DNA of 64,000 nt from contig UQMD01000001.1 of NCBI GenBank assembly GCA_900542155.1, positions 62,001 to 126,000 of the forward strand. The letters are read 5' to 3'. The stretch comes from an uncultured Collinsella sp. (lineage in GTDB: Bacteria; Actinomycetota; Coriobacteriia; Coriobacteriales; Coriobacteriaceae). Both the position numbers and the translations under genes were made by a program. Below, one piece after another: positions 49,640 through 60,157 of this stretch. The notes beneath the pieces were generated by a model. It did no database searches, was not told where the DNA came from, and saw only the letters and a program-made list of their open reading frames with translations. Position 1 is the stretch's first letter. Each line of letters begins with the position of its first letter.

Positions 49640-50689
49640 CTAGGCAGTTTTGGCACCAGTTCGGTTAAGAAAAGCAGCCAAATGCGTATACATCACGCAA
49701 CGCGTAGGCTTCGCGCTTGCAATTGGCCCAAACAACAAACCGAGTCCGCGGTGGTCATCCTTAAGCGCCGCAACCATCTGACGAGTTCGGGGTGCCTCGA
49801 GCATATCACGCATACGGGCGGAGCGCTCAATTGATGACACCCCATGCGGGCTCAGACACAAATTCTCGATGCAGGCGACCAGTCCGGCAAAGTAGAACTT
49901 CTGGCTTGCCAGCATGAGCCAACCACCGCTATCTGCTTCCGAGAGTGAGTCCGCAAGCTCATCGAGCGCTCGGGTGTCATCGGATACCTTGGCATACATG
50001 GTGGGATCAAAGGCATCTGTAAGCTTAGGCGCCGCCGCGTGGAAACAAGCGTCGCCGCATCCGGAGACGCGCTGTGCCTGCGAGAGCGCACACGCCATAA
50101 ACCCAACAGTGCGAAACGTCTTATCGCACAAAAGGCATGCTTCAAACAGCGGACGGGTGTACATCACGCCAGAGACTTGAGCAACCAGGCCGCCTAAAAT
50201 CAACTGAGGCAGCCCGGCGACCATCGATGATTTGCTATCAATGGAAATATGAGTAGCATCCAAGACGCGCGAATGGCGCTCTCGATGTGCATCATAGCGG
50301 TCGAGCGACACCGTGGGGAAGACTATGTCTGCCGCAGTATCGCACGCGATATCGACCATCTTGGAAAGGGCGTGCGGAGCAAACCACTCATCGGCGTTCA
50401 TGGCGATGATTTGAGAGCCGCGCGAGGCATCAAAACCGGCACGAAGACAAGCGCCGCGCTTAGCGTCCTCGACGTCAATCAAATCAATATGGATGTCCCT
50501 GTCGGCAGCAACTTGAAGCGAATGGCGCACACCGGGCGCAGCATCGCGGCAGACAACGACAATCTGCAAATCATAGAGGTCTTGGTTCTGGATACTCTCG
50601 AGCGCACGCATCGCATAGCTGGGCGAACCTTCTACCACAAGGATCACCGAAAGTCGCGGATGCGAACAACGTCGAACCAAGTTTTCCAT
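49640..50689 (-). CDS. Family 2 glycosyltransferase-like protein
   Basis: A 349-residue protein with a GT-A fold start (RLSVILVVEGSPSYAMRALE, DLQIVVVCRDAAPG) and an aspartate-containing donor site in IIAMNADEWFAPHALSKM, like the DxD motif of GT2 enzymes. The C-terminal half is helical and less conserved. Substrate unknown; it may act on surface polysaccharides. The ATG at 50689 has GAGAGG immediately adjacent, so a start a few codons further on is possible. It stands alone between argR and truA. Confidence 0.7.
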   Translation of the reverse strand: MENLVRRCSHPRLSVILVVEGSPSYAMRALESIQNQDLYDLQIVVVCRDAAPGVRHSLQVAADRDIHIDLIDVEDAKRGACLRAGFDASRGSQIIAMNADEWFAPHALSKMVDIACDTAADIVFPTVSLDRYDAHRERHSRVLDATHISIDSKSSMVAGLPQLILGGLVAQVSGVMYTRPLFEACLLCDKTFRTVGFMACALSQAQRVSGCGDACFHAAAPKLTDAFDPTMYAKVSDDTRALDELADSLSEADSGGWLMLASQKFYFAGLVACIENLCLSPHGVSSIERSARMRDMLEAPRTRQMVAALKDDHRGLGLLFGPIASAKPTRCVMYTHLAAFLNRTGAKTA

Positions 50690-50841
50690 CCTCTCGATAG
50701 CACCAAATCAAACTGTCGTTCATGGTACACCCGAGCTATAAAAGCAACGAGCCGCCTAACATGTTGCACGCCAAGAACAGATGTTGCACACGCGCAGCTC
50801 ACACATAGTATGTGCAAGGCACAGACGCGCCGAGCACTCCC

Positions 50842-51666
50842 CTAGTCGAGAACGACAAGCTCGTCGGGGCCGTAATCCACACCCATAAACGTAAGGCCGC
50901 AGGCAGGAGCCGTGGGGCCCGCAGCGGTACGGTCGCAAGCATCGATAACCTCGCGCATCCACTCGGGTTCACGGCGATGCATGCCAATCTCGACAAGCGT
51001 GCCCACGATCGTACGGACCATCGAATGCAGAAACGCATTGCCCTCGATGGTAAACGTCAGGATGTCCTCGCCAAACGCAACCTCATGGCCAAATTCGGCA
51101 CGCATCACGCAGCGATGCGTGGGCTTGCCAACGGCCGAGGCAACCTTGCAAAAGCTTTTAAAGTCCTGCTCGCCCAGCAGCGCGGGGCAGGCAGAAGACA
51201 TAGCCTCAACATCCAAGGGATAGCGATGCCACCACACGGCACCGCGGGACAGCACGGGGCGCGCATCGCGATCGGCAATACGGTATGTATACGTACGGGA
51301 ATGCGCGTCAAAGCGTGCAGAAAAGCCTTTACGGGCCCTGTAGACCTCGTTAATGGCGATATCTTTGGGCAGCAGGGCATCCATGGCCCGCAGCCACCTA
51401 CGGCGCGTACAAGCGAGCTCAGCGTCCGTAACGGGCACGCTGATGTACTGAGCCACGGCATGCACGCCGGCATCGGTACGCCCCGCGCACGTCAGATCGA
51501 TCGGGCGGCGAAGCAGCGTCTCGATGGCTCGACGTAGCTCACCAGCAACCGTCGTCTGTCTCGGCTGCTCGGCAAATCCGCTATACGACGAGCCATCATA
51601 GGCCACACGAAATACGAGTGTGGCGTCAAGCTCGGAAATCGAATTGAAATCAGACGGCGCAGTCAT
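50842..51666 (-). CDS. truA: tRNA pseudouridine synthase A
   Basis: Makes pseudouridine at positions 38-40 of tRNA, 274 residues. The catalytic aspartate is Asp65 in CAGRTDAGVHA. Other blocks are VAYDGSSYSGF, FSARFDAHSRTYTYRI and NAFLHSMVRTIVGTLVEIG. The ATG at 51666 is used, with GGGAGCG upstream; the upstream TTG is less likely. The gene follows the rplQ terminator, a common neighbour order at the end of the alpha operon. Confidence 0.95.
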   Translation of the reverse strand: MTAPSDFNSISELDATLVFRVAYDGSSYSGFAEQPRQTTVAGELRRAIETLLRRPIDLTCAGRTDAGVHAVAQYISVPVTDAELACTRRRWLRAMDALLPKDIAINEVYRARKGFSARFDAHSRTYTYRIADRDARPVLSRGAVWWHRYPLDVEAMSSACPALLGEQDFKSFCKVASAVGKPTHRCVMRAEFGHEVAFGEDILTFTIEGNAFLHSMVRTIVGTLVEIGMHRREPEWMREVIDACDRTAAGPTAPACGLTFMGVDYGPDELVVLD

Positions 51667-51701
51667 GGACGCTCCCAACAAACAAGCAACGGTATCGCGA
51701 C

Positions 51702-51732
51702 AAAAAAAGAGGGGTACGCGAACGTACCCCTC
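51702..51732 (-). terminator. Terminator at the end of the ribosomal protein operon
   Basis: Perfect ten-base arms GAGGGGTACG (51709-51718) and its complement (51723-51732) with a CGAA tetraloop, followed on the minus strand by TTTTTTT. Confidence 0.95.
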
Positions 51733-51758
51733 GAATATAGCCTATGCAGACGGAATGT

Positions 51759-52241
51759 CTACTCAGCGGTCTCCTCAGCAGGAGCCTCCTCGGCAGCAGT
51801 CTCCTCGACAGCCTCGACCTTCTTGGGAGCAGCGGCCTTCTTGGGGGCCGGAGCAGCCTTCTTGGCCTTAGGCGTGCAAGGCTCGGTGACGAGCTCCATG
51901 ATAACGATGGGAGCATTGTCGCCCTTGCGGTTACCGAGCTTCATGATGCGGGTGTAACCGCCGTTGCGGTCCTGCCACATGCCCTGGGCAGCCTTGTCGA
52001 AGATCTCGGCAACGAGCTGCTTGTCGCCGAGCTTAGCGATAGCCAGACGACGAGAGTGCAGGTCGCCCTTCTTGGCCCAAGTGATGATCGGATCGACGAC
52101 CGAACGCAGCGCCTTAGCGCGGGTCTCGGTGGTCTTGATGCGGTCGTTCTCGAAGAGGGCCTTAGCAAGGCTCTTCTTCATGGCCTTGGTGTGGCTCGCA
52201 TCGGTGCCGAGCTTCAGGCCCTTCTTAACGTTGTGACGCAT
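51759..52241 (-). CDS. rplQ: Ribosomal protein L17 with extended tail
   Basis: L17 of the large subunit, 160 residues. The core is standard (MRHNVKKGLKLGTDASHTKA, TTETRAKALRSVVDPIIT). After about residue 120 a tail of 40 residues follows, first Lys/Ala/Pro-rich (KAKKAAPAPKKAAAPKK) and then acidic (EETAAEEAPAEETAE). Last gene of the operon, 30 bases after rpoA. Confidence 0.96.
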   Translation of the reverse strand: MRHNVKKGLKLGTDASHTKAMKKSLAKALFENDRIKTTETRAKALRSVVDPIITWAKKGDLHSRRLAIAKLGDKQLVAEIFDKAAQGMWQDRNGGYTRIMKLGNRKGDNAPIVIMELVTEPCTPKAKKAAPAPKKAAAPKKVEAVEETAAEEAPAEETAE

Positions 52242-52271
52242 GGTCTAGTTTCTCCTCAAATATGCGAAGCA

Positions 52272-53213
52272 TTAAGCCTTCAGGCTCAGGCCCATGGACT
52301 CAAGCTTGTCCTTCACTTCCTCGATCGACTTAACACCGAAGTTACGGATGTTGAGCAGATCGTTCTCCGAGAACTCAACGAGCTGACGGACCGAGTGAAT
52401 GCTGGCGCGCTTAAGGCAGTTGTAGGAACGGACGGAAAGGTCCAGATCCTCAATCTGCTTGTCCAGCTCGGCGTTGTCGTTGGTGACCTCGGGAGCGAAG
52501 ATCGAAGCCTCCTCCTCGACCTCGGGGGTCTCGGCAAGGTTCATAAAGGCAGCCATATGCTGGTTGATGATATTGGCAGCCTGGACCACGGCGTCGCGCG
52601 GAGCGATGGAGCCGTTGGTCTCGATCTCGAGGACAAGGCGGTCGTAGTCGGTGTGCTGACCGACACGGCAAGCCTCAACGAGCTTGGCGCAACGGGAAAC
52701 CGGCGAGTACAGCGAGTCGACGTGGATCACACCGATGGGATCGTTGTCGCGCTTGTTGGCCTCGCCAGAAACATAGCCGCGGCCATAGCCGATGCGCATG
52801 CTCATGGTGAGATGGCCACCCTCGGTGAGCGTAGCGATGTGCTGCTCGGGGTTGACCAGCTCAAACTCGGACGGAATAAAGAAGTCCGCACCGGTGACCT
52901 CGCAGGGGCCGTCAACCGAAATGGTGGCGGTCGCCTCGTCGGTCGTGCCGAGAGCCCTGAAGACAAGACCCTTGACATTCAGGACGATGTCGGTGACATC
53001 CTCGACCATGTTAGGGATGGTCATGAACTCGTGCTGCGCGCCATCGATCTGAATAGCCTCGACGGCGGCACCCTCGAGCGAGGACAGAAGAACGCGACGA
53101 AGGGAGTTACCCAGCGTATCGCCGTAGCCACGCTCGAGCGGCTCAACGGAGACACGAGCAGACGTCTCGTTAATCTCTTCGACCTGAACCTGAGGCCTAA
53201 TGAATTCTGACAT
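52272..53213 (-). CDS. rpoA: RNA polymerase alpha subunit
   Basis: Alpha subunit, 313 residues. The N-terminal assembly domain has LERGYGDTLGNSLRRVLLSS; the C-terminal DNA-binding domain has LDLSVRSYNCLKRASIHSV and LLNIRNFGVKSIEEVKDKL. Normal length. It lies between rpsD (32 bases) and rplQ in the alpha operon. Confidence 0.97.
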   Translation of the reverse strand: MSEFIRPQVQVEEINETSARVSVEPLERGYGDTLGNSLRRVLLSSLEGAAVEAIQIDGAQHEFMTIPNMVEDVTDIVLNVKGLVFRALGTTDEATATISVDGPCEVTGADFFIPSEFELVNPEQHIATLTEGGHLTMSMRIGYGRGYVSGEANKRDNDPIGVIHVDSLYSPVSRCAKLVEACRVGQHTDYDRLVLEIETNGSIAPRDAVVQAANIINQHMAAFMNLAETPEVEEEASIFAPEVTNDNAELDKQIEDLDLSVRSYNCLKRASIHSVRQLVEFSENDLLNIRNFGVKSIEEVKDKLESMGLSLKA

Positions 53214-53245
53214 GTATTACCTCCAGCCTCAGCAGCCCGGATGGA

Positions 53246-53842
53246 CTACTTAGAGTAGAGCTCGACGATGAGCTGCTCGTTGATATCACCGCTGATCTGC
53301 TCACGCGTCGGCAGAGCGAGCACGTTACCAGACAGCTTCTCGATATCGACCTCGAGCCAGCCAGGGACCTCAAAGCGCTCGGAGGAAATCAGGGCCTCCT
53401 TGATGGGGAGGAGGTCACGGAACTTCTCGCCGACAGCGACGACGTCGCCGGCCTTGACGCGGTAGGACGGGATGTCCACACGCTTGCCGTTCACGGTGAA
53501 GTGACCGTGACGGACGGACTGACGAGCCTCTTTGCGGGTGCGGGCGAAGCCAAGACGGAAGACGACGTTGTCGAGGCGAGACTCAAGGATGATCATGAGG
53601 TTCTCACCGGTGACGCCGTTCATCTTGCGGGCCTTGTTGAAGTAGCCGTGGAACTGCTTCTCCAGAACGCCATAGATGAACTTGACCTTCTGCTTCTCGC
53701 GCAGCTGCATGCCGTACTCAGATTCCTTGCGACGGCGCTTGGGCTGACGGATAGATTCCTTCTTGCTGCTGTAACCGAGCTCAGCGGGATCGATCCCGAG
53801 CTGACGGCAGCGCTTAAGAACAGGAGTCCTGTCGATTGCCAT
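53246..53842 (-). CDS. rpsD: Ribosomal protein S4
   Basis: Primary 16S rRNA-binding protein, 198 residues, with the S4 domain LDNVVFRLGFARTRKEARQS and VRHGHFTVNGKRVDIPSYRV. The N-terminal zinc-type cysteines are absent, so this is the zinc-free (C-minus) form. S4 often represses the alpha operon. 19 bases after rpsK. Confidence 0.97.
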   Translation of the reverse strand: MAIDRTPVLKRCRQLGIDPAELGYSSKKESIRQPKRRRKESEYGMQLREKQKVKFIYGVLEKQFHGYFNKARKMNGVTGENLMIILESRLDNVVFRLGFARTRKEARQSVRHGHFTVNGKRVDIPSYRVKAGDVVAVGEKFRDLLPIKEALISSERFEVPGWLEVDIEKLSGNVLALPTREQISGDINEQLIVELYSK

Positions 53843-53861
53843 ATTGATACGATCCTTTCAG

Positions 53862-54266
53862 TTACACGCGGCGACGCTTCTTGGGGCGGCAGCCGTTGTG
53901 CGGAATGGGGGTCTTGTCCTGGATGCTCGAGACCTCGAGGCCAGCAGCCTGGAGGGAGCGGATGGCGGTCTCACGACCGGAGCCGGGGCCCTTGACGAAG
54001 ACGGAAACCTTCTTCATACCGTGCTCCATGGCCTGCTTGGCAGCAGCCTCGGCAGCCATCTGGGCAGCGAACGGCGTGGACTTACGGGAGCCCTTGAAGC
54101 CCACCTGGCCAGCCGACTTCCAGGAAATGACGTTGCCCTGGGGATCGGTGATCGAAACGATCGTGTTGTTGAACGTAGAACGAATGTGAGCCTGGCCCAC
54201 GGAAATGTTCTTACGGTCCGCGCGCTTCAGACGGGCAGCGCGAACGTTCTTCTTAGCAGTAGCCAT
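53862..54266 (-). CDS. rpsK: Ribosomal protein S11
   Basis: Small-subunit protein of 134 residues with the typical end [18 protein letters not shown] and the block [19 protein letters not shown]. Between rpsM (14 bases) and rpsD in the operon. Confidence 0.97.
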   Translation of the reverse strand: MATAKKNVRAARLKRADRKNISVGQAHIRSTFNNTIVSITDPQGNVISWKSAGQVGFKGSRKSTPFAAQMAAEAAAKQAMEHGMKKVSVFVKGPGSGRETAIRSLQAAGLEVSSIQDKTPIPHNGCRPKKRRRV

Positions 54267-54280
54267 CTATCTAGCGCTCC

Positions 54281-54655
54281 TTATTTCTTCTTCTTAGCAC
54301 CGATCTGACGCTTCGGGCCCTTGCGGGTACGAGCGTTAGTGTGGGTGCGCTGGCCGCGGACCGGGAGGCCCTTGCGGTGACGAAGGCCGCGGTTGCAGCC
54401 GATGTCCATAAGGCGCTTGACGTTCTGGTTGCGCTCACGGCGGAGGTCGCCCTCAACCATGATCTGGTTCTTATCGATATAATCGCGGATGGCGTTAACC
54501 TCATCCTCGGTGAGGTCCTTAACGCGCGTATCCACGTTAACGTTGCACTCGACGCAGATCTTCGTCGCAGTGGTGCGGCCGATGCCGTAAATGTAGGTCA
54601 GACCGATCTCAACGCGCTTCTCACGCGGGAGGTCGACACCATTAATACGGGCCAA
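54281..54655 (-). CDS. rpsM: Ribosomal protein S13
   Basis: Small-subunit protein of 124 residues ([53 protein letters not shown]). The start is a TTG at 54655, seven bases after GGAG, a rarer initiation codon than in its neighbours. It follows rpmJ by 14 bases. Confidence 0.97.
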   Translation of the reverse strand: MARINGVDLPREKRVEIGLTYIYGIGRTTATKICVECNVNVDTRVKDLTEDEVNAIRDYIDKNQIMVEGDLRRERNQNVKRLMDIGCNRGLRHRKGLPVRGQRTHTNARTRKGPKRQIGAKKKK

Positions 54656-54669
54656 CGTAGTCTCCTCTC

Positions 54670-54783
54670 TTAACCCTGACGCTGCTTATGACGGGGGTTC
54701 TCGCAAATGACGAGGACCTTGCCATGGCGCCTAATGATTTTGCACTTATCGCACATCTTCTTGACCGAAGGACGTACCTTCAT
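54670..54783 (-). CDS. rpmJ: Ribosomal protein L36
   Basis: A 37-residue zinc-ribbon protein reading [20 protein letters not shown], then [17 protein letters not shown]. The ligands are CDKC, a further Cys and the His of PRHKQ. ATG at 54783 after AAAGGAAG. Standard place between infA and rpsM. Confidence 0.96.
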   Translation of the reverse strand: MKVRPSVKKMCDKCKIIRRHGKVLVICENPRHKQRQG

Positions 54784-54933
54784 CGTTCTTCCTTTCGGTA
54801 GCGCTCAAACTACTTCCCTACTATCTACTCGCCCAGCCGCAGGCGTTTAAAACTATGGCTGGTCTTCACACACAATCCGACCGTAGGTTGAGCTAAGCCT
54901 GCAGCCGGAAATGGAGTGCGTGTATGCGTGCCG

Positions 54934-55152
54934 CTATTTGTAGCGATAGGTGATGCGACCGCGGGTCAGGTCGTACGGGGAAAGCTCCACGACAACCCTG
55001 TCACCGGGGAGAATACGGATGTAATTCATTCGGATCTTGCCAGAAATGTTGCACAGAACCGAATGACCGTTCTCGAGCTCAACCTTAAACATGGCATTGG
55101 GCAACGGTTCCTTTACCGTACCCTCGAGCTCAATTGCGTCTTCCTTCTTCAC
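54934..55152 (-). CDS. infA: Translation initiation factor IF-1
   Basis: A 72-residue S1-type OB-fold protein ([39 protein letters not shown]). The start was set at a GTG at 55152, which gives the standard length; the longer frame begins with TTG two codons upstream. There is no strong Shine-Dalgarno sequence. It lies 150 bases before rpmJ; that gap shows nothing clear. Confidence 0.95.
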   Translation of the reverse strand: MKKEDAIELEGTVKEPLPNAMFKVELENGHSVLCNISGKIRMNYIRILPGDRVVVELSPYDLTRGRITYRYK

Positions 55153-55256
55153 AAGCAATCATCTTTCTCTAGAAAACGACAGCGATTGAGTATTCTACAA
55201 CACGTATGCACGCATCGTATTAACTTCGTAATGGCTCCACAACTAAGCGGAACTTG

Positions 55257-56045
55257 TTACATTTCTCCGCCTTGGAGCGAACACCAAGCACCTTGGGCAT
55301 CCGTGGTGAGAATCACCGGACCGTCATTGGTAATGGCGACGGTGTTCTCGTAGTGCGCGGCGGGCAGGTGGTCGTTGGTCGTAACAATCCAACCGTCGGA
55401 GCCCGTGCTCACATGGTTGGAACCCATCGTAACCATCGGCTCGATGGCAATGACCATGCCGGCCTGGAGGCGAACGCCCCTCCCCTTCTTTCCATAGTTA
55501 GGAACGTTGGGGTCCTCGTGCATCACGCGGCCAATGCCATGACCCACATAGTCGCGAAGCACGCCGTAACCGTGAGACTCGGCAAGGGACTGAACGGCAT
55601 AACCGACGTCCCCGATATGGTTACCGGGAACAGCCTGCTCGATGGCAGCCTTAAGGCAATCGCGCGTGACCTCGCACAAAGCCTTGGCTTCGGGCGTGGG
55701 GGTGCCGACGAAAAACGTCCATGCGTTATCGCCGACCCAACCGTCGACAACGGCTCCCGTATCGATGGAGATGATATCGCCATCGCGCAGGATCATGTCA
55801 GGGTTGGGAATACCGTGGACCACGGCATCGTTGATCGATGCGCAAATGGTCCCCGGGAACCCGCCGTAACCCTTAAAGGCGGGGGTGCCGCCATGCATGC
55901 GGATAATCTGCTCCGCGAGCTGATCGAGCTCAAAAGTCGAAACGCCGGGGCGCACCATGGCTCCAACGTGGCGGAGCGCCATCTTAGATAGCGCTCCTGC
56001 CTTCTTCATCTGCTCGATTTGCGTTGCAGACTTAATCTTGATCAT
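55257..56045 (-). CDS. map: Methionine aminopeptidase, type I
   Basis: Removes the N-terminal methionine, 262 residues. Metal ligands are visible: Asp in ISIDTGAVVDGW and WVGDNAW, His in VGHGIGRVMHEDP, Glu in AIEPMVTMGS and in YENTVAI; the substrate His is in VVHGIPN. The start overlaps the adk stop by four bases (ATGA), so they are coupled. Confidence 0.96.
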   Translation of the reverse strand: MIKIKSATQIEQMKKAGALSKMALRHVGAMVRPGVSTFELDQLAEQIIRMHGGTPAFKGYGGFPGTICASINDAVVHGIPNPDMILRDGDIISIDTGAVVDGWVGDNAWTFFVGTPTPEAKALCEVTRDCLKAAIEQAVPGNHIGDVGYAVQSLAESHGYGVLRDYVGHGIGRVMHEDPNVPNYGKKGRGVRLQAGMVIAIEPMVTMGSNHVSTGSDGWIVTTNDHLPAAHYENTVAITNDGPVILTTDAQGAWCSLQGGEM

Positions 56046-56668
56046 AGACCGAGAGCCTCTTTGACATCCCCGTACACGGTCTCGCGAGCCTGGTCACCGT
56101 TGACCGACTTGAGCAGACCCTGGCCACGATAGTAGTCGACGAGCGGGCTCGTGGACTTCTCGTAGACGTCGAGACGGTTCTTGATGGTCTCGGGCTTGTC
56201 GTCGTCGCGCTGATACATCTCGCCACCGCACTTGGGGCAGGTGGCATCGGCAGCGGTGCCGGTGTAACCGCAGGCGCGGCAGGTGCGACGCGAAGACAGA
56301 CGATCGATGATGACCTCGGGGGCCACGTCGACCAGAAGGGCGCAATCGATCTCGCGACCCATGGCGGAGAGCTCGGAATCGAGCGTCACAGCCTGGGCGG
56401 TGTTGCGCGGGAAGCCGTCGAGGATGAAGCCCTGCTGGGCGTCATCGGCAGCAAGGCGCTCCTTGACAAGGTCGATCACGAGCTGGTCGGGAACGAGCTC
56501 GCCAGCGTCCATGTACTTCTTAGCCTGAATACCAAGCTCGGTGCCACCCTTGACGGCAGCACGCAGCAGGTCGCCCGTGGAAATGTGAGCGACGCCAAAC
56601 TCGGCGACGAGCTCCTGTGCGACGGTGCCCTTACCGGCACCCGGAGCTCCGAGCAATACGAGGTTCAT
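56042..56668 (-). CDS. adk: Adenylate kinase
   Basis: Converts AMP and ATP to two ADP, 208 residues. P-loop LLGAPGAGKGT, AMP-binding STGDLLRAA and FILDGFPRNTAQA. The LID domain carries four cysteines (CRACGYTG, CPKCGG), the zinc-binding long form. Start at the ATG at 56668 after GGAGGA. In the operon between secY and map. Confidence 0.97.
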   Translation of the reverse strand: MNLVLLGAPGAGKGTVAQELVAEFGVAHISTGDLLRAAVKGGTELGIQAKKYMDAGELVPDQLVIDLVKERLAADDAQQGFILDGFPRNTAQAVTLDSELSAMGREIDCALLVDVAPEVIIDRLSSRRTCRACGYTGTAADATCPKCGGEMYQRDDDKPETIKNRLDVYEKSTSPLVDYYRGQGLLKSVNGDQARETVYGDVKEALGL

Positions 56669-56686
56669 GAGCAATCCTCCTCTAGC

Positions 56687-57973
56687 CTATTTAAAGAATC
56701 CATCGTAATCATACATCTTGATCTGGCCTTCGAGCTTATCGACCGTGTCGAGCACGACGCCGACCATGATGAGGATGGACGTGCCACCAAATGCCTGGAT
56801 CAGATGGTTACCCGTGAAGGAGAAGATGATCGAAGGCACGATGGCGATGAGCGCCAAAAAGACAGCGCTGGGAAGCGTAATCTTGTTGAGCGCGTTCTTG
56901 ATGTAGGCCGCGGTAGCCCTACCCGGACGCACGCCCGGAATAAAGCCGCCCTGCTTCTTAAGGTTGTCGGCCGTGTCATCGGGATTGAACACCATGGAGG
57001 TGTAGAAGTACGCGAAGAACACGATGAGGACAACGTTAAGCACCCAGTTGAGCCAACCGGTCGAAAGCGCGGAGGCAACTGCCTGAATCCAGCCGATGCC
57101 GGGGAAGAACACGGCAATCTGAGCCGGGAAGTACAGCAGCGCCGAAGCGAAGATGATCGGCACGACACCCGCGGTGTTGACCTTGATGGGCAGGTAGGTG
57201 GTCTGGCCACCCATCATGCGACGGCCAACGACGCGTTTGGCGTAGGAGACCGGGATGCGGCGCTGGCCGCGCTCAAGGAAAACAATCAGCGGAATAACCA
57301 GCAGGATGATGGCGCAGATGATCACCATGGTGATGATGCCACCGGCATTGCCCTCGGTGCTGGAAAAGATCGCCTGCGGCAGACCGGCCATGATGTTCGC
57401 AAAGATGATCAGCGACATGCCATTGCCGATACCGCGCTGGGTGATGAGCTCACCAATCCACATGATCAGCATGGCGCCCGCGGTGAGCGTACCGACGATC
57501 ATGAGGTCGAAGATGATCTCGGGAGCGCCGGCGCCATTGAAGCTGATGCCGAAGCTCTTAAAGAGGAAGAGGTAACCCACGGAGTTGAGGATTGCCAGAG
57601 CCAAGGTGAGGTAACGCGAATACTGCGTAATCTTGGTCTGACCGACCTCGCCCTCGCGGGCAAGCTCATGCAGGGAAGGCACGACGGCCTGGAGCATCTG
57701 GAGGATGATCGAGCTGGTGATGTAAGGCATGATGCCCAGCGAAAACACCGACACATAGCTCAACGCGCCGCCAGAGAAAAGATTCAGGAGGGCCATAGCA
57801 CCTGCGGCGACCGAATTGTTATCGGTCGAGAAAAGGCCCAGCATCCCCTGGAAGGGAATGCCGGGCACAGGAACGTGCGCACCAATGCGGTACACGACGA
57901 GCATAGCTATGGTAAAAAGAATCTTTTCGCGCAATTCTTTGATGCGGAAAGCATTCTTAAGACCATTTAGCAC
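56687..57973 (-). CDS. secY: Protein translocase subunit SecY
   Basis: Channel subunit of the Sec translocon, 428 residues with ten membrane spans. Blocks seen: [36 protein letters not shown] ([13 protein letters not shown]), [28 protein letters not shown] and [14 protein letters not shown]. The start is a GTG at 57973 that overlaps the end of rplO by seven bases. Confidence 0.97.
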   Translation of the reverse strand: MLNGLKNAFRIKELREKILFTIAMLVVYRIGAHVPVPGIPFQGMLGLFSTDNNSVAAGAMALLNLFSGGALSYVSVFSLGIMPYITSSIILQMLQAVVPSLHELAREGEVGQTKITQYSRYLTLALAILNSVGYLFLFKSFGISFNGAGAPEIIFDLMIVGTLTAGAMLIMWIGELITQRGIGNGMSLIIFANIMAGLPQAIFSSTEGNAGGIITMVIICAIILLVIPLIVFLERGQRRIPVSYAKRVVGRRMMGGQTTYLPIKVNTAGVVPIIFASALLYFPAQIAVFFPGIGWIQAVASALSTGWLNWVLNVVLIVFFAYFYTSMVFNPDDTADNLKKQGGFIPGVRPGRATAAYIKNALNKITLPSAVFLALIAIVPSIIFSFTGNHLIQAFGGTSILIMVGVVLDTVDKLEGQIKMYDYDGFFK

Positions 57974-58416
57974 GGCAGCTCGACCTTTCCGCCGGCGGCC
58001 TCGATCTTGGCCTGCGCAGAAGCGCTGACCTTATCGACCTTGACCGTGAACTTCTTGGTGAGCTCACCATTGCCGAGCACCTTGACGGGCTCGAACTCGC
58101 TCTTGGTGATGCGAGCGGCCTTAAGAGCGGCACCGTCGATCACAGCGCCATCCTCGAACTTACGCTCGAGACGCTCAACGTTAACAGCGGTGTACTCGAT
58201 ACGACGGGGGTTGCGGAAGCCCGGAAGCTTGGGCAGGCGCATAGCCAGCGGAGTCTGGCCACCCTCGAAGCCGGCACCCTTGGTGCCGCCAGAGCGGGAA
58301 CCCTGGCCCTTCTGACCGCGGCCAGAAGTGGTGCCGTGACCCGAAGAATTGCCACGGCCGACGCGCTTGCGGTTCTTGGTGGAACCGGGCGCGGGAGTAA
58401 GATCGTGAAGCTGCAT
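57967..58416 (-). CDS. rplO: Ribosomal protein L15
   Basis: Large-subunit protein, 149 residues, with the glycine-rich N-terminal arm ([20 protein letters not shown]) and [19 protein letters not shown]. Its stop codon lies within the secY start region. Confidence 0.97.
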   Translation of the reverse strand: MQLHDLTPAPGSTKNRKRVGRGNSSGHGTTSGRGQKGQGSRSGGTKGAGFEGGQTPLAMRLPKLPGFRNPRRIEYTAVNVERLERKFEDGAVIDGAALKAARITKSEFEPVKVLGNGELTKKFTVKVDKVSASAQAKIEAAGGKVELPC

Positions 58417-58419
58417 TTG

Positions 58420-58602
58420 CTACTCCTCTACAATCTCGACAAGGTGCTTGACCTTGAAGATCATGCCGCGGACGGACTCGTTGTCAGCAATCTCGCGAAC
58501 CTCGCGGATCCTGTGGAGACCGAGGGCACGGACAGTACGGACCTGGTCCTGCTTGCAACCGTTGGTGCTGCGGACCTGCTTGATCTTGATGGTGTCAGCC
58601 AT
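58420..58602 (-). CDS. rpmD: Ribosomal protein L30
   Basis: A 60-residue protein reading KIKQVRSTNGCKQDQVRTVR and LGLHRIREVREIADNESVRG, the short bacterial form. Three bases separate it from rplO and two from rpsE. Confidence 0.96.
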   Translation of the reverse strand: MADTIKIKQVRSTNGCKQDQVRTVRALGLHRIREVREIADNESVRGMIFKVKHLVEIVEE

Positions 58603-58604
58603 GC

Positions 58605-59129
58605 TTAGTTCTCCTTACCGACGAACATCTCGGAGACCGTCAGGCCACGGCGAGCCGCGACGTCCTCAGGGCTGGAGAGCTCCTTGAGGCCCTCGACGGC
58701 AGCCTTGATGATGTTGAGGCCGTTGTCGGTACCGAGGGACTTGGACAGGACGTTCTTGATGCCAGCAAGCTCAAAGAGGGGACGCACAGCGCCGCCGGCG
58801 ATAACGCCGGTACCCTCGACAGCGGGCTTGATGATGATGCGGCCGGCACCAAAGTGGCCGAGAACCTCGTGCGGGATGGTGCCCTGCTCGGTCACCGGCA
58901 CGTGGAACATGTTCTTCTTGGCATCGAGAGACGCCTTGGAGATGGCCAGGGGCACCTCAGCGGACTTGCCCATGCCAACGCCGACGTTACCCTTGCCGTC
59001 GCCAACGACGACGAGAGCGACGAGGCTCATGCGACGACCACCCTTGACGGTCTTCGACACGCGGTTGATGTAAACGACGCGCTCCTCGAACTCGGAGGCC
59101 TCGCGCTGCTGCTTCTGATTACGAGCCAT
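58605..59129 (-). CDS. rpsE: Ribosomal protein S5
   Basis: Small-subunit protein, 174 residues. [20 protein letters not shown] and [20 protein letters not shown] mark the double-stranded RNA-binding domain; the C-terminal part includes GVRSLFELAGI-type sequence ([20 protein letters not shown]). In operon. Confidence 0.97.
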   Translation of the reverse strand: MARNQKQQREASEFEERVVYINRVSKTVKGGRRMSLVALVVVGDGKGNVGVGMGKSAEVPLAISKASLDAKKNMFHVPVTEQGTIPHEVLGHFGAGRIIIKPAVEGTGVIAGGAVRPLFELAGIKNVLSKSLGTDNGLNIIKAAVEGLKELSSPEDVAARRGLTVSEMFVGKEN

Positions 59130-59143
59130 GTGCTACATACCTC

Positions 59144-59512
59144 CTAGAACTCGAGACCGGCGGCACGAGCACCGTCGGCGAGGGCCTTGACGCGGCCATG
59201 GTAGATACGGCCACCGCGATCGAAGGCGACCTTGGTGATGCCGGCCTCGATGGCGCGCTTGCCAACGAGCTGACCGACCTTCTCCGCAGCCTCCTTGTTC
59301 GAGGTGTGGGTGCCCTTGAACTCGGCCTCGAGGGTCGAGGCAGAGACGAGCGTCAGGCTGGAGCCCTTGCTGTCGTCGATGATCTGGGCATAGATGTTGG
59401 CGTTAGTACGGGTCACGCGAAGACGCGGACGCTCGGAGGTACCCGAGACCTTGCCGCGAACACGACGCTGACGACGCTTGAGGCCTTCCAGCTTCGCCTT
59501 ATGCTTGTTCAT
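59144..59512 (-). CDS. rplR: Ribosomal protein L18
   Basis: 5S rRNA-binding protein, 122 residues ([58 protein letters not shown]). A 75-base gap with one hairpin (59541-59562) separates it from rplF. Confidence 0.97.
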   Translation of the reverse strand: MNKHKAKLEGLKRRQRRVRGKVSGTSERPRLRVTRTNANIYAQIIDDSKGSSLTLVSASTLEAEFKGTHTSNKEAAEKVGQLVGKRAIEAGITKVAFDRGGRIYHGRVKALADGARAAGLEF

Positions 59513-59587
59513 ACGTAAACTCCTAAAAAGGTTGATCTTGCCAGCACCTGACGGGGTGCTGGTCTTATGCGAGTGAGTCGGTTACGA

Positions 59588-60124
59588 CTACTTGGCGGCC
59601 TTACCCAGCTTGCGGCGGATGTGCTCGCCAACGTAGTGGATACCCTTGCCCTTGTAAGGCTCGGGAGGACGATGGCCGCGGATCTCAGCGGCGATCTGAC
59701 CGACCTGCTGCTTGTTGATACCCTTGACGTTCACGTGGGTGTTGTCGGGAACCTCGAAGGTGATGCCCTCGGGAGCCTCGACGATCACGGGGTGCGAGAA
59801 GCCCAGGGAGAACTCGAGGTTCTTGCCCTTCTGCTGCACGCGGTAACCGACGCCGGCGAGCTCGAGCTTCTTCTCGAAGCCCTCGGAAACGCCAACAACC
59901 ATGTTGTGGATGAGGGCGCGGGTGAGGCCGTGGCGGGCACGGGTCTCACGCTCGTCGTCGGGACGGGAAACGGTGAGGACGTTGTCCTCGACGTTGATAG
60001 CGAGCTTCTCAAAGACATCGAGCTCGAGCTGGCCCTTGGGGCCCTTGACGACAACGTTGTTGCCGTTGACTGCCACTTCGACTCCGGCGGGAATCTGGAC
60101 AGGCTTATTACCGATACGAGACAC
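59588..60124 (-). CDS. rplF: Ribosomal protein L6
   Basis: Large-subunit protein, 178 residues ([60 protein letters not shown]). The start is a GTG at 60124 after AAAGGAG. Confidence 0.97.
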   Translation of the reverse strand: MSRIGNKPVQIPAGVEVAVNGNNVVVKGPKGQLELDVFEKLAINVEDNVLTVSRPDDERETRARHGLTRALIHNMVVGVSEGFEKKLELAGVGYRVQQKGKNLEFSLGFSHPVIVEAPEGITFEVPDNTHVNVKGINKQQVGQIAAEIRGHRPPEPYKGKGIHYVGEHIRRKLGKAAK

Positions 60125-60157
60125 GGTGATCTCCTTTCCTTCTACCTACCGAGCGAA